Source: Flavobacterium sp. Root935 (GTDB lineage Bacteria > Bacteroidota > Bacteroidia > Flavobacteriales > Flavobacteriaceae). From it: 64,000 bases of DNA. Position 1 is the stretch's first letter; every line of letters begins with the position of its first letter. The translations under genes and the position numbers were made by a program. The DNA lies in assembly GCF_001429295.1 (NCBI RefSeq), contig NZ_LMJL01000008.1:698017-762016 (forward strand), written 5' to 3'. The notes beneath the pieces are model-generated. The model did not search any database. It saw only the letters and a program-made list of their open reading frames with translations, and was not told where the DNA came from. Shown here piece after piece: positions 27,863 through 38,030 of the stretch.

Positions 27863-29428
27863 TTAGAAGTTTGCTTTATCAACATCCCACCAAAGTCTTG
27901 TAGCTCCATTATCTGGACCGCCAAGTTTACTTAAACCAGATTCGATACCTTCTTTATTATTGTTAATTTCTGATTGTGAAAAACCTAATCTACGAACTCC
28001 TAATTCAGTGCTTATTAAACCACCACTTTTATTATTGGTAATTCTAAACAATTTTGGATAACCAGTTCTTCTGAATTCTGACCAAGCTTCCTGACCATCA
28101 GGATAAGTCGCAATCCATTTTTGAGTAATAATTTTCTCAAGATTTTCCTCATTAGTTGCTCCCCACGCGACAGTAACTTTAGAAACAGCTGCTGCGTTGT
28201 TGGCTGCATTAAGCGGATCAACATAATCTTTAGGTTTTTTAGTATTGTCTGCAATATAAGCAGCTGCTCCTTCAACACCATTTTGATCAAAAGATGCTTT
28301 TATACCAGCTTCATATAAATCTTTAGCAGTTCCTCCCATGTTCCAACCTCTTAAAGCACCTTCAGCTCTTAAGAAATAAACTTCAGATGTTGACATCCAT
28401 GTAATTTCTCCTGTTTTAGTTCTTGAGGCAGTTTTAGAAAATTTACCATAAGTCGTTCCTGTTGGATAAACAATACCTGTTCTAACTCCTTTGTATTCTC
28501 CTGGAGTAACTTCAGAAGTCTCCCAATATTTAGCCATACGAGGATCTTCATACCCGCCTAAAATAGACTCCATATCCGCTCCCATAAATAAACCAGCCCA
28601 AGCGTGGCTCATTACATCGATCACATTTAAATCTACTGGAGACTTAACTTTCATAAGATCTGCAACCGTTGTGAAAACACCAATAGGATTATTTACTGCT
28701 TTTTCTGCTTCTGTTTTTGCTAGTGCAGGATCTACTTTTGAGATACGCATTGCCATTCTTAAACGAAGAGAATTCGCATATTTTACCCATTTCTCATAGC
28801 TTCCTTCGTAAGTAGATAAATCTGTTTCATCAAACGATGTTTTTTCATTAGCCGCAATTCTTTTAGACAATTCCGCAACTGCGAAATCCAGATCTTTAAA
28901 CATCTGAGTGTAAATTTCCTGCTGAGAATCGTATGTCGCTACTTCACTTCCAAATTTAGAGTAAACTGCAGGTCCATACATATCCGTAATTCTCTGCATT
29001 GTAGCCGCTTTAAATATTAAAGACCATGCATAAAACTGATCAAATTTACCTTTAGATCTTTGCTCTACTTTGTATAAATATGCAATAATGTTTACATAAG
29101 CGTCGTCCCAAGCATAACTGTTCCATCCAACATTTAGAGCATAATCATGATTATTAAATGCTCCAAAAGGAACTGGTGTAGTCATATAACCAGACCAACC
29201 ATCTGCCTGCAAACTTTGCTGCAATTGATATTGCCAAGTTACATCACAAATATACATTCTGTTAAAAGCAGGTTTAAACAAGCTTTTTATACTATTATAA
29301 TCTTGATCTAATTGCTCTGTTGTAGCCCCAGTGGGATTTGTATTAATCTCCTCAAAATTATCTGTACAACCTACAGCTGCTAGTAAAGAGAAGCAAATTG
29401 CTGTTTTTTTAAATTTATTTAGTGTCAT
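27863..29428 (-). CDS. SusD/RagB-like outer membrane lipoprotein of the chitin locus
   Basis: The 521-residue protein has a lipoprotein signal with Cys21 (LLAAVGC) and TDNFEEINTNPTGAT, as usual for the SusD-like 2 group. Helical TPR-like segments and the C-terminal WSEFRRTGYPKLFRITNNK region, typical of the family, are present. It would bind chito-oligosaccharides at the cell surface and cap the SusC channel encoded 10 bp upstream. Specificity is inferred from the locus. Confidence 0.93.
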   Translation of the reverse strand: MTLNKFKKTAICFSLLAAVGCTDNFEEINTNPTGATTEQLDQDYNSIKSLFKPAFNRMYICDVTWQYQLQQSLQADGWSGYMTTPVPFGAFNNHDYALNVGWNSYAWDDAYVNIIAYLYKVEQRSKGKFDQFYAWSLIFKAATMQRITDMYGPAVYSKFGSEVATYDSQQEIYTQMFKDLDFAVAELSKRIAANEKTSFDETDLSTYEGSYEKWVKYANSLRLRMAMRISKVDPALAKTEAEKAVNNPIGVFTTVADLMKVKSPVDLNVIDVMSHAWAGLFMGADMESILGGYEDPRMAKYWETSEVTPGEYKGVRTGIVYPTGTTYGKFSKTASRTKTGEITWMSTSEVYFLRAEGALRGWNMGGTAKDLYEAGIKASFDQNGVEGAAAYIADNTKKPKDYVDPLNAANNAAAVSKVTVAWGATNEENLEKIITQKWIATYPDGQEAWSEFRRTGYPKLFRITNNKSGGLISTELGVRRLGFSQSEINNNKEGIESGLSKLGGPDNGATRLWWDVDKANF

Positions 29429-29438
29429 GATAGTAAGA

Positions 29439-32400
29439 TTAGAATGTTATGTTTAAATTAAGACCGATGTTTCTTGTTGATGGCATTCCAAAAACATCAA
29501 CACCTTGTAATCCTTCTCCTGTACTAAGCGCCACATTTGGATCAAAAGGAGCTTTTTTGTAAATAAAGAATAAGTTTCTTGCAATCAACGAGATTGATGC
29601 AGATTGAACAAATGGAATTTTAGATTTGTTAAAAGTATAACCAATAGAAACCTCTCTTACGTTTACATTTGTAGCGTCATAAATATATTCTCCACTTACT
29701 CCATTTCTTCCTCCAACTGTATTGTAATATTCTTTTGCATCCATTGTAGTTACAGGCGTAGTTCCGTCACTAGCTCTAACTCCATTAATTTTAACTCCTC
29801 CAGCGTTTCTCGCATCTCCAGAAGCTTTAGAAACTCCATTTTGATCATTTATAGCTTGAGTTAAACTTAAAACTTCTCCTCCAAAACGTCCATCTATTAA
29901 AATGTTTGCTGTAAACGCTCCGATCTTAAAAGTATTAGACCATCCTAACATAAAATCAGGATTTGCGTTACCAAGTTCTTCCCAGTCAGTTCTTTGAATT
30001 GTATTATCATCATTAACTAAGATTCTTCCTTGAGCATCTTTTTTAAAGTTATATCCTTCGATTACTCCAAATGGTCTTCCTTCAACTAGTGAATATCTGT
30101 AACTATTAGAACCTGGATCAGTTAAAACAATTCTTCCTTCTGCATTTTGAGCAGGGATATCGTTTACTTTACTCTTATTTTGAGAATAGTTGATTCTTGA
30201 TTCCCAATTAAATTTCTCTCCTCTAATGATGTCAGCAAATAATACTACCTCAAATCCTTTGTTTGAAATGCTTCCTGCATTTATAGCATAATTAGTGTAT
30301 CCATTCTCGTTTGTAGATTCTGCAGGAACTAACATATATTGATTTTTCGTTTCTGAATTGTAATATGATAATTCAAAACCAAATCTATTATTAAACATTC
30401 TCCATTCTGTACCAACCTCAACTTCTGATTTCAATTCTGGTTTTAATGTAGTACCAGGTCTTGGTCCAGCTGGTGGATTAATAGGTGTTCCTGCTACAAT
30501 TGAATATGTCGGATTAGTGATAAAAGCAGCAATATCATTACCTACTTGAGCATATGTTGCACGAACTTTTCCATAGTTAATGAATTCTGGCATTGTAGCC
30601 ATTTCACTTAAGATAGCTGTCGCACCAACAGATGGGTAAAAATAACTTGCATCATTTGTATTTACTAAAGTTGATGACCAGTCATTTCTTCCTGCTACGT
30701 CTAAGAACAAGTAATCTTTATAACCAAATGTTGCAGCAGCGAATAATGACTGTACTTCTCTTTGATAAGCAGTTTGAACGTTTCCATTATTATTTACGAA
30801 GTTTCCTAACGTGAATATATTTGCGTTTGCTAATCCTCCACCAATTCCGGAGTCAAGAACTACACCAGCACTTTTACCATTATTGATACTTGTACCAAGG
30901 GTCGCATTTAAAGAAAAATTATCAGATAATTTGGTATTTACTAAAGCCAATAAATCAGCATAGTTTTGAGTTGTAATTAATGTAGAATTAATATATCTTC
31001 CTTTAGGATGCACTAATGATGAAGCAGAAGTTGCAAACATGCGTTTTTGGAAATTACTTTCATTTCTATTATAACTATATCTAGAAGTCAAATGCAACCA
31101 ATCATTGATTTTATAATCTAAAGCAATAGCCCCGTTAAAGAAATTGTTATAATCAACAGATTTTTGTTTATTAATCTGCCAATATGGGTTTTCATTGCTT
31201 TCATTAATTTGTGCAGTTTCAAAGCCTGGATAATTTTGAGCCATCCAGTTTTTCGATGGATCATAAACTTCATAGTTTTTCAAATCATTAAGACTGAAAG
31301 CTCTTGGATGTGAATAAACACCACTGATTGGATTAAAGTATAATCCGTTAACAGGTCTGTTATCAATAGTTTGATTAACATAATTACCTGTAACAGCAAC
31401 ATTTAATCTATCATCGAAAAATTTACCTGATTGACGAATACCAAAATTGTTCTTCTTCAAATGATTTCCTGGAACAATTCCTGAAGCATCAGTATTAGCA
31501 TAAGTTAAACTTGTAGCAGAACCTTCAGAGGCTTTGGAAAAAGCCATAGAAGTAATTTGTGTAACTCCCGTTTCAAAGAAATCTTTTATATCACCTTCAA
31601 CTTTTTGTTTAGCTCCCCAAGATCTTGAATCCCCAGGGTCTGAAGTATAATCTGATTGAAATTTAGGTAAGTATGCTGCAGAATCAAATGTAGTAACTGA
31701 ATTTACATTAAAAGTTTCACTTCCAACTTTTCCTTTTTTAGAAGAAAGTAAAATTACACCATTAGCTCCTTGAGAACCATACAATACAGATGCAGCAGCT
31801 CCTTTTAGAACTGTCATTCCTTCATAATCGTCAGGATTAATTAATGAGACAATATCTCCACCGTCACGGTTACCTCCTGCTAAATCACCAAATGTACCAT
31901 TTGGCTGTGCCGCTCCAGAACTAACCAATGGAATACCATCTATTACATATAATGGCTGGTTATTTACAAATGAAGAATTACCACGAATTACAACTTTTGT
32001 TGAACCTCCAGCTCCAGAAGAACTTTTAGTTACTGCAACACCAGCAATTTTACCAGCTACAGTATTAATTAGATTGGCATCTTTAACACGAGTTAATTCT
32101 TCGCCTTTCAACTCTTGAGCTGCATATGCTAAAGATTTTCTTGTCTTTTTAATACCTAAAGAAGTTACAACAACCTCGTTTAATGCATTTGAAGCTCCTT
32201 GAACCAACTTCACATTAATTGTTGCAGCGTCTCCTACAACAATTGTCTGAGTTTCCAGCCCTACATAAGTAAAAACTAAGCTCTGACCTTTTTGAACTTC
32301 GATTGTGTACAATCCGTCAAAATCGGTGGTTGTTCCCTTTTGACCTCCTTGTACAGCAACAGAAGCCCCTGGTAATGGCATACCGTCAGAATCTGTAATC

Positions 32401-32480
32401 ACACCCTTGACACTTTTTACTTGTGCAAGCGAAACTTGCGCCGTAAAAACAATCATAAAGATTAAGAAAATTTTTTTCAT
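29439..32480 (-). CDS. SusC/RagA TonB-dependent transporter of the chitin locus
   Basis: The 1013-residue protein has a signal peptide ending SLAQ before VKSVKG. Residues ~22-100 form a CarboxypepD_reg-like domain ([25 protein letters not shown]). The plug domain ([43 protein letters not shown]) is followed by a 22-strand barrel ending in NLNITF. No STN domain is present, so it is not an anti-sigma signalling type. It is the first gene of the minus-strand operon; the direct repeats at 32544-32578 lie 64-98 bp before its start. Confidence 0.95.
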   Translation of the reverse strand: MKKIFLIFMIVFTAQVSLAQVKSVKGVITDSDGMPLPGASVAVQGGQKGTTTDFDGLYTIEVQKGQSLVFTYVGLETQTIVVGDAATINVKLVQGASNALNEVVVTSLGIKKTRKSLAYAAQELKGEELTRVKDANLINTVAGKIAGVAVTKSSSGAGGSTKVVIRGNSSFVNNQPLYVIDGIPLVSSGAAQPNGTFGDLAGGNRDGGDIVSLINPDDYEGMTVLKGAAASVLYGSQGANGVILLSSKKGKVGSETFNVNSVTTFDSAAYLPKFQSDYTSDPGDSRSWGAKQKVEGDIKDFFETGVTQITSMAFSKASEGSATSLTYANTDASGIVPGNHLKKNNFGIRQSGKFFDDRLNVAVTGNYVNQTIDNRPVNGLYFNPISGVYSHPRAFSLNDLKNYEVYDPSKNWMAQNYPGFETAQINESNENPYWQINKQKSVDYNNFFNGAIALDYKINDWLHLTSRYSYNRNESNFQKRMFATSASSLVHPKGRYINSTLITTQNYADLLALVNTKLSDNFSLNATLGTSINNGKSAGVVLDSGIGGGLANANIFTLGNFVNNNGNVQTAYQREVQSLFAAATFGYKDYLFLDVAGRNDWSSTLVNTNDASYFYPSVGATAILSEMATMPEFINYGKVRATYAQVGNDIAAFITNPTYSIVAGTPINPPAGPRPGTTLKPELKSEVEVGTEWRMFNNRFGFELSYYNSETKNQYMLVPAESTNENGYTNYAINAGSISNKGFEVVLFADIIRGEKFNWESRINYSQNKSKVNDIPAQNAEGRIVLTDPGSNSYRYSLVEGRPFGVIEGYNFKKDAQGRILVNDDNTIQRTDWEELGNANPDFMLGWSNTFKIGAFTANILIDGRFGGEVLSLTQAINDQNGVSKASGDARNAGGVKINGVRASDGTTPVTTMDAKEYYNTVGGRNGVSGEYIYDATNVNVREVSIGYTFNKSKIPFVQSASISLIARNLFFIYKKAPFDPNVALSTGEGLQGVDVFGMPSTRNIGLNLNITF

Positions 32481-32543
32481 GTTTATTTTATTTTGTTAGT
32501 TATGAGGTAAAATTATTCTTAAGACATTGTTAAAAAAAATAAA

Positions 32544-32578
32544 TTAAACCAACGACAACAAAATTTAAACCAACGACA
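32544..32578 (-). promoter_or_regulatory. Two 14-bp direct repeats 21 bp apart: candidate LytTR operator for susC
   Basis: TTAAACCAACGACA occurs exactly at 32544-32557 and 32565-32578, a 21-bp period, i.e. two helical turns. LytTR regulators bind pairs of short direct repeats at about this spacing. On the susC strand the site reads TGTCGTTGGTTTAA twice. The core TGTCGTTGGT occurs again in the same orientation before the MFS gene at 34559. Confidence 0.75.
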
Positions 32579-32754
32579 TAAATCATTCAATAATACGCTT
32601 TACGAAAACGTTCTAATTAAAAAATAAAACACCAATATCGTTTTTTTTCGAAATTTTATTCAAAAAAATTGTCGCTTTGCAGTTAATTGTTTAAAGTTGC
32701 ACAATATTTCAGTATTGTTAAGAAAAACTAAAAACACAAATAACTTAAAACCAA

Positions 32755-33807
32755 TTGAAAGAAATTAGAAAAGTTAAATTTGATATTAAACTGCAAAATC
32801 ATATTTGGTTTTGGGGAGTCTATTTTACATTAAACTTTTTAAGATGGGGAGCTTACTTTAATGATTATCCGTACGCTTTCAAATCAAATTTGATTGAATT
32901 CTCATTGGTTATCCCTTTAGTATATTTGAATTTATTTGTTTTGGTTCCAAAATATGTTCTTAAACAAAAATACATTCAATATACTGCATGGCTTTTAGTG
33001 AGTCTTTTTGGAATCTATTTATTAAAAACCGCCCTTACCTATTATATCATTTCCGAAAATATTTGGCCTGAAGCAAACAGAGAATACCATCCGTTTGAAA
33101 TTAATCACATTGTAGCAGTTTGTATTGGTGAATTGTATGTTCTTGCAATGGCATCTTCTGTTTATCTTACTTTAACCTGGTTAAGAGAAAGAGAAAGAAA
33201 CAGATCTTTACGGGAAAATCAATTTAAAATAAAATTAAAGTATCTTGAAAACCAGATTCAACCGCATTTTTTCTTTAATACTTTAAATAATTTATATGCA
33301 CTTTCACTAGAATCTTCAAAAAAAGTTCCTGATGTAATTATCAAACTTTCGAACTTAATGGAATATGTTCTCTACGATGTAAAAGGAACTAAATTTGTTC
33401 CGTTAATAAAAGAGATCGATTATATTCAGAACTATATTGAAATCGAAAAACTTCGTTTTGAAAATGTTGAAGTAACCATAAATCTCGAATCGAATATCGA
33501 AGATGTTGTTGTACCACCGCTAATCTTTATCTCACTAGTAGAAAATGCTTTTAAACATGGTGGAGTAAACAACAAAAATTTGAAGATTAAAATCAATTGT
33601 AAAGTTATAGACAACAAAATCCTCGATTTTGAAATCTTAAATAATTTTGTAATTTCACAAAATCATAATCCGAAAAGAGGAATTGGTTTAGTAAACACAA
33701 AAAAGAGATTAAAACTCATTTACAGAAACAATTTTAGTCTTAAACACAAAACCAAACTAAATTTCTACATAATCAGATTACAAATACCTACTCAGAATGA
33801 AGATTAA
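32755..33807 (+). CDS. LytS-type sensor histidine kinase of the chitin locus (TTG start)
   Basis: The 350-residue protein starts at TTG: the upstream frame is closed by TAA at 32746, and the first in-frame ATG is more than 120 residues in, after the membrane helices. Four membrane segments (~17-140) lead to the His_kinase domain with NQIQPHFFFNTLNNLYAL (His171) and a GHKL ATPase (SLVENAFKHGG, RGIGLVNTKKRL). No extracytoplasmic sensor domain is visible, so the signal is probably sensed in the membrane. Its end overlaps the response regulator gene by 11 bp. Confidence 0.92.
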   Translation: MKEIRKVKFDIKLQNHIWFWGVYFTLNFLRWGAYFNDYPYAFKSNLIEFSLVIPLVYLNLFVLVPKYVLKQKYIQYTAWLLVSLFGIYLLKTALTYYIISENIWPEANREYHPFEINHIVAVCIGELYVLAMASSVYLTLTWLRERERNRSLRENQFKIKLKYLENQIQPHFFFNTLNNLYALSLESSKKVPDVIIKLSNLMEYVLYDVKGTKFVPLIKEIDYIQNYIEIEKLRFENVEVTINLESNIEDVVVPPLIFISLVENAFKHGGVNNKNLKIKINCKVIDNKILDFEILNNFVISQNHNPKRGIGLVNTKKRLKLIYRNNFSLKHKTKLNFYIIRLQIPTQNED

Positions 33808-34498
33808 ATGCGTGTTAATTGATGATGAGCCTTTAGCGATCAAAGTCCTGCAAAATTATTTCACCAATTTTACAGATTTTGAAGTTATAGCAACATTCAA
33901 TAACTCTTTAGAGGCGCTCGATTTTATTAACAGTACAGCTGTTGATGCCGTCTTTTTAGATATCAACATGCCTATGATGACAGGGTTTGAACTTATCAGC
34001 CTGATTGAAAGTAAAACCAAAGTTATCATTACAACTGCTTTTAGAGAATTCGCTGCCGAAAGTTATGATTTAGATGTTTTAGATTATTTAGTAAAACCTA
34101 TTCCGCTTCCGAGATTTATTAAATGTATCAATAAAATTACTACCGAATACAATCTCAAAAACAATATTAAAGTTGAAACCACAAAAGGTGATTCTCATAT
34201 TTTTATCAAAGTCGATAAAAAAATGATGAAAATTAATATTGAAGAAATTTTATTTGTTGAAGGAATGAAGGAATACATAAAAGTTGTCACACCGGATAAA
34301 ACTTATATTACACATAAATCTCTTACATCCTTGTCTGAAGAATTGCCGGCAGATCGCTTTCTTAGAATCCATAAATCTTATGTAATTGCACTAAATAAGG
34401 TAAAATCTATCGAAGGAAACCGTGTTCAAATCCAATCTTATAACATTCCGATAGGCCGAAACTACAGCAAAGAGGTTAAAAATAAAATTTTAGAGTAA
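33797..34498 (+). CDS. LytTR response regulator of the chitin locus
   Basis: The 233-residue protein has a REC domain with LIDDEP (acidic pocket), the phospho-acceptor Asp55 in FLDINMP, Thr at TTAF and Lys in LVKPI. A LytTR DNA-binding domain covers ~140-233 (IEEILFVEGMKEYIKV, HKSLTSL, FLRIHKSYVIALNKV, IPIGRNY). It is translated with the kinase (11-bp overlap). The direct repeats before susC and the matching half-site before the MFS gene are its likely targets. Confidence 0.94.
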   Translation: MKIKCVLIDDEPLAIKVLQNYFTNFTDFEVIATFNNSLEALDFINSTAVDAVFLDINMPMMTGFELISLIESKTKVIITTAFREFAAESYDLDVLDYLVKPIPLPRFIKCINKITTEYNLKNNIKVETTKGDSHIFIKVDKKMMKINIEEILFVEGMKEYIKVVTPDKTYITHKSLTSLSEELPADRFLRIHKSYVIALNKVKSIEGNRVQIQSYNIPIGRNYSKEVKNKILE

Positions 34499-34558
34499 AT
34501 ATATTTATGAATTACATTTTCTAAACAGGTTAAAATTAACACTTTGTTGAAAAAAGAG

Positions 34559-34568
34559 TGTCGTTGGT
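34559..34568 (+). promoter_or_regulatory. Candidate LytTR half-site before the MFS gene
   Basis: TGTCGTTGGT matches the core of both susC repeats in the same orientation, 105 bp before the MFS start. Only a degenerate second copy (ACTTTGTTGA, 34541-34550) is visible upstream, so one clear half-site is all I claim. Confidence 0.55.
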
Positions 34569-34672
34569 ATAAATTTAACATTATTTATACCTTTTTATTT
34601 TTTTTTGATAATCCTAACAAATATATTTACGGTCTTCAAAAAACAATAAAATAAAAAATTAACCTTATTATT

Positions 34673-36142
34673 ATGAGTTCAGAAAATGTGCAAACCAAAT
34701 GGGGGCAGTTTATCTCTTTGATAATCGTGTTCTTCTTTTGGGGTTTTGTTGGTTCTGCCAATGACATCCTGATTCCAGTATTCAAAAAAGTATTCACTTT
34801 ATCTCAAGTACAATCACAATTAGTTGCGTGGGCATTTTATGCTGCATACTTCGTAGGATCTATTATTTTCTTTTTAGTATCCTTAAAAATGGACGTTTTA
34901 CAAAAATTCGGATATAAAAAAACCCTTTCAGCTGGTTTACTCCTTTCAGCAGTAGGATCATTTTTATTCATTCCTGCCGCAACAATGGAAAGTTTCCCTT
35001 TCTTCTTAACAGCTTTATTTACTGTAGGTTTAGGATTTTCAATACAACAAATTGTTGCTAATCCATTAGCTATTAAAATGGGAAGTCCTGCAACTGGAGC
35101 ACACCGTTTAACATTGGCTGGAGGTATTAACTCTTTCGGAACAACAATTGGAGCTATTCTTTTAGGAATTGCTTTGTTTGGAATGGGAGATAATAAAAAC
35201 ACTACACTTTCATTAGAAGACATCAAATTACCTTTCATCATCCTTGGACTAGCATTTATTGTTGTAGCCGTTTTTATGAACTTCTCTAAAATCGAAGATC
35301 CTGAAAAAGAAGAAGTTGAAGTAGTTAAAACAGCACACGAAAAATTTAATATACTAGATTACCCACAACTTTATTTAGGAATGTTAGGAATCTTCATTTA
35401 TGTTGGAACTGAGGTTACTATTATCAGTAATTTACCAGCTTTACTTCATACTGCAGAATTCGGAAACGTTTTAGAAGATGCCATTGCTCCATTCATTGCC
35501 CTTTATTGGGGAAGCTTAATGATTGGCCGTTGGAATGGTGGAGTTAACGTTTTCAACACTTCAAATCTTGTAAACACAGCATTGAAATTTATCGTTCCAG
35601 CTTTAGCATTCGGGGTTATTATTGGAGCAAATATCTTTGCTGCGCATGATGTTTCTTCATTCTATATTTACCCAATCTGGATCTTATTATTCATTGCAGT
35701 AAGTTTTGTAGGAGGTAAAAACGCAGGAAAAACTTTAATGCTTTTCGGAATCTCAGGATTACTAATGATGGTATTAGGATTAGTATGGCCAAACCCAGAA
35801 ATAGCTAAATTCTTCTTTATTTCAGGAGGTTTATTCTTATCTATCATGTGGCCTTCAATCTTCGATTTAGCCATTGCAGGTTTAGGAAAAAACACAGGAA
35901 AAGCATCTTCTTTCTTAATCATGATGATTCTTGGAGGTGGTGTAATTCCATTAATTCAAGGAAGTATTTGCGACTTTGACATTTCTCACCCAGGAGGAAT
36001 CTTCGGAATCACTTGGACACATTTCTCTTATATCGTTCCGCTTTTAGGTTTTGCTTATTTAGGATTTTATGGCTACTACTGCCCTAAAATATTAAAAAGA
36101 CAAGGTATCAACCACGTTGAAGGTGGTGGCGGAGGTCACTAA
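34673..36142 (+). CDS. MFS sugar transporter (FucP/NagP-like), probable GlcNAc uptake
   Basis: The 489-residue protein has about 12 membrane helices and no signal peptide, an inner membrane sugar:proton symporter of the FucP type (FFFWGFVGSANDILIPVFKK, GLGFSIQQIVANPLA, GGINSFGTTIGAILLG). Its last residues are Gly-rich and end GGGGGH. Its place after the chitin two-component system and its shared operator core suggest that it brings GlcNAc released by GH20 into the cytoplasm, like NagP; the substrate is inferred from context only. Confidence 0.88.
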   Translation: MSSENVQTKWGQFISLIIVFFFWGFVGSANDILIPVFKKVFTLSQVQSQLVAWAFYAAYFVGSIIFFLVSLKMDVLQKFGYKKTLSAGLLLSAVGSFLFIPAATMESFPFFLTALFTVGLGFSIQQIVANPLAIKMGSPATGAHRLTLAGGINSFGTTIGAILLGIALFGMGDNKNTTLSLEDIKLPFIILGLAFIVVAVFMNFSKIEDPEKEEVEVVKTAHEKFNILDYPQLYLGMLGIFIYVGTEVTIISNLPALLHTAEFGNVLEDAIAPFIALYWGSLMIGRWNGGVNVFNTSNLVNTALKFIVPALAFGVIIGANIFAAHDVSSFYIYPIWILLFIAVSFVGGKNAGKTLMLFGISGLLMMVLGLVWPNPEIAKFFFISGGLFLSIMWPSIFDLAIAGLGKNTGKASSFLIMMILGGGVIPLIQGSICDFDISHPGGIFGITWTHFSYIVPLLGFAYLGFYGYYCPKILKRQGINHVEGGGGGH

Positions 36143-36166
36143 ACTGTATAAAAAATCCAATTTTTT

Positions 36167-36212
36167 AAATTCCAAATTCCAATTTATAGTAATTGGGATT
36201 TGGAATTTTTAT
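36167..36212 (+). terminator. Intrinsic terminator of the MFS gene
   Basis: AAATTCCAAATTCCAATT pairs with AATTGGGATTTGGAATTTTT, then TATTTT. A CTTAG repeat tract (36238-36272) fills the rest of the gap. Confidence 0.75.
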
Positions 36213-36237
36213 TTTAACCAATAGTAATCGACATTAA

Positions 36238-36272
36238 TAACCTCAGAACCTTAGCATCTTAGAACCTTAATT
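36238..36272. repeat. CTTAG short-period tract
   Basis: CCTCAGAACCTTAGCATCTTAGAACCTTAA: four CTTAG-like words at 9-10-bp spacing, abutting the 3' end of the next minus-strand gene. Confidence 0.6.
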
Positions 36273-36773
36273 TCACTTTGCATTAATAATATTGCTAAGA
36301 TTCTTTTTAAAAACCGCTTTGTTTTCTGCCGTTAAAGAATAGACAACATCTTTATCAGCATGAACTATAACTTTGTTGATATCTGCCTTTAAAAGAGCAT
36401 TAGGGTCTTTTATTTTCAATGTGCATGCACCGTCAAAAAAACCGTCATCTTCAATAATCTTTCTGGCTTCAATAACAGATCCATCACTCAGAACTGCTGA
36501 AATAGTCATTTCTTTATTTAGCGTTTTCGAATAAAAACCATCCATAACCAAAAGCAGTCTATAACTGTTCTTCATTTCAGGACCTTTAAATTCATGCCGC
36601 GTAATATTGTAACGTAGACCTTTAGCAAGGGTTTGAAATTTCGCAGAAGAATCCAACTCGTAAGTTGCGACGTCGCCTGCATCGTTTACAGAAGTAATAA
36701 CTTTTGCCTGAGCATTTACTGAAAAGCTAGCTGCAAAAAAAGACAACAATATCAATATAACTTTCATATTCAA
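36273..36773 (-). CDS. Secreted protein of unknown function
   Basis: The 166-residue protein has a signal peptide ending FSVNAQ before AKVITS; the ATG two codons downstream is an equally good start. The mature part is predicted beta-rich with charged turns (YELDSSAKFQTL, LLVMDGFYSKTL, SDGSVIEARKII) and one Cys. No lipobox, membrane helix or enzyme motif is seen. Probably a soluble periplasmic protein; I do not recognise the family. Confidence 0.7.
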   Translation of the reverse strand: MNMKVILILLSFFAASFSVNAQAKVITSVNDAGDVATYELDSSAKFQTLAKGLRYNITRHEFKGPEMKNSYRLLLVMDGFYSKTLNKEMTISAVLSDGSVIEARKIIEDDGFFDGACTLKIKDPNALLKADINKVIVHADKDVVYSLTAENKAVFKKNLSNIINAK

Positions 36774-36799
36774 CTATTTAAGGTTCATATAAAAGTAAA

Positions 36800-36838
36800 A
36801 AAAATCGTCTCTTCTCGTTAGAAAAAAGACGATTTTAA
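36800..36838 (-). terminator. Intrinsic terminator of the fructose-6-phosphate aldolase gene
   Basis: On the minus strand AAAATCGTCTTTT and GAGACGATTTTTTTT form the stem (AAAATCGTCT / AGACGATTTT) followed by an unbroken T run, ~20 bp past the stop. Confidence 0.8.
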
Positions 36839-36857
36839 TTTTATAAGTATTTGAGAA

Positions 36858-37514
36858 TTATTTATTTCCCTTCTCAAAGTCAGCTACGAACTGCGCTAAA
36901 CCGATATCTGTTAAAGGATGTTTCAACAATCCGTAAATTGCAGAAAGAGGTCCAGTCATAACATCAGCGCCAATTTTTGCACAATTTACAATATGCATTG
37001 TATGACGTACAGAAGCTGCTAAAATTTGAGTCTCGTAACCGTAGTTATCATAAACTTCTCTAATTTCCTGAATTAAATTCAATCCATCAGTAGAAATATC
37101 ATCTAAACGTCCAACAAACGGAGAGACATACGTAGCACCAGCCTTAGCCGCTAAAAGTGCTTGTCCTACAGAGAAAACAAGAGTAACGTTTGTTTTAATT
37201 CCTTTATCAGAAAAATATTTTGCCGCCATAACACCTTCTTTAGTCATAGGAAGTTTTACAACAATTTGGTCATGTAATTCAGCCAGCTCCTCACCTTCTT
37301 TAACCATTCCGTCAAAATCAAGGGCATTAACTTCAGCACTTACATCACCTTCTACAAGATTGCAAATATCAACATAATGCTTTAAAATGTTGTTTTTTCC
37401 GGTAATTCCTTCTTTTGCCATCAAAGATGGGTTAGTTGTTACACCATCCAAAACACCTAAAGCTTGTGCTTCTTTAATTTGAGCTAAATTAGCTGTGTCA
37501 ATAAAAAATTTCAT
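36858..37514 (-). CDS. fsa: Fructose-6-phosphate aldolase / transaldolase-like protein
   Basis: The 218-residue protein is of the small TalC/FSA type, not the >300-residue transaldolase. Motifs: [38 protein letters not shown] with the Schiff-base Lys87, [20 protein letters not shown] and SPFVGRLDD. Enzymes of this subfamily act as fructose-6-P aldolases or true transaldolases; sequence reading cannot decide here. Cytoplasmic. A structured non-coding element ends ~35 bp before its start codon and may be its leader. Confidence 0.9.
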   Translation of the reverse strand: MKFFIDTANLAQIKEAQALGVLDGVTTNPSLMAKEGITGKNNILKHYVDICNLVEGDVSAEVNALDFDGMVKEGEELAELHDQIVVKLPMTKEGVMAAKYFSDKGIKTNVTLVFSVGQALLAAKAGATYVSPFVGRLDDISTDGLNLIQEIREVYDNYGYETQILAASVRHTMHIVNCAKIGADVMTGPLSAIYGLLKHPLTDIGLAQFVADFEKGNK

Positions 37515-37548
37515 AATTTATATTATTTAAATTGTGTTGATTAACTGG

Positions 37549-37660
37549 GCGTGACCACATTTATAAAAGGCGCACTCAGCAGAACGATTACTAAGTACCT
37601 TTTTTTAATCTGGCTGGATTATCCACTCCGACTCTGTGGATCAGCTTCTATCCCTCACGC
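37549..37660 (-). ncRNA. Candidate structured RNA upstream of fsa
   Basis: On the minus strand the element opens GCGTGAGGGATAGAAGC and closes GGTCACGC, giving a 6-bp outer stem. Inside are GATCCAC...GTGGAT (6-bp stem) and ACTTAG...CTGAGT, whose only non-Watson-Crick pair is G-U on the minus strand but A-C on the plus strand, favouring minus transcription. It resembles an element I have seen in many Flavobacterium intergenic regions; I cannot assign an Rfam family (6S-Flavo and Flavo-1 are candidates). The 305-bp gap holds no ORF; the rest (37661-37819) is plain AT-rich sequence. Confidence 0.5.
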
Positions 37661-37819
37661 AAATTCAGCTGCAAAATTACGAAATCAATACCAATAACAA
37701 TTTCAAAAACCAAATCAATTTGCAAATTTCATTAAAATTCACAAAATAAATTGCAAACAATAATTTTACTTAATTTTAAAAATCTGGCTTTAATGTTTCA
37801 AATTCGGCTAAACTTATCA

Positions 37820-38026
37820 TTATAAACTCGCAGAAGAATTTTTTCTGTTTAATTCTTTCAATTCATCTCTAATTTCTTCAAGCACCTTTAGAGTATCTTC
37901 TTTATAAACTTCAGAATTATTAATCTTATCGCTTAAAGAACTTAAAATCCTGCGAATTACAAACCAAATAAACAGAAAAATTAAAACAGCAAAAATAGTA
38001 GGCAAAAACTCTGAAATCTTATCCAT
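37820..38026 (-). CDS. Small membrane protein with one helix and a coiled-coil tail
   Basis: The 68-residue protein has an N-terminal membrane helix (~8-28, FLPTIFAVLIFLFIWFVI), a basic border (RRILS) and a charged heptad-like tail KVLEEIRDELKELNRK. It lies 4 bp after the SDR gene stop on the same strand, so it is probably translated with it. Function unknown. Confidence 0.75.
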   Translation of the reverse strand: MDKISEFLPTIFAVLIFLFIWFVIRRILSSLSDKINNSEVYKEDTLKVLEEIRDELKELNRKNSSASL

Positions 38027-38030
38027 AGTA

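Noticed and set aside
34837..35241. 134-codon minus-strand frame inside the MFS gene
   Set aside because: Antisense shadow of a membrane protein gene; no family motif or own start context.
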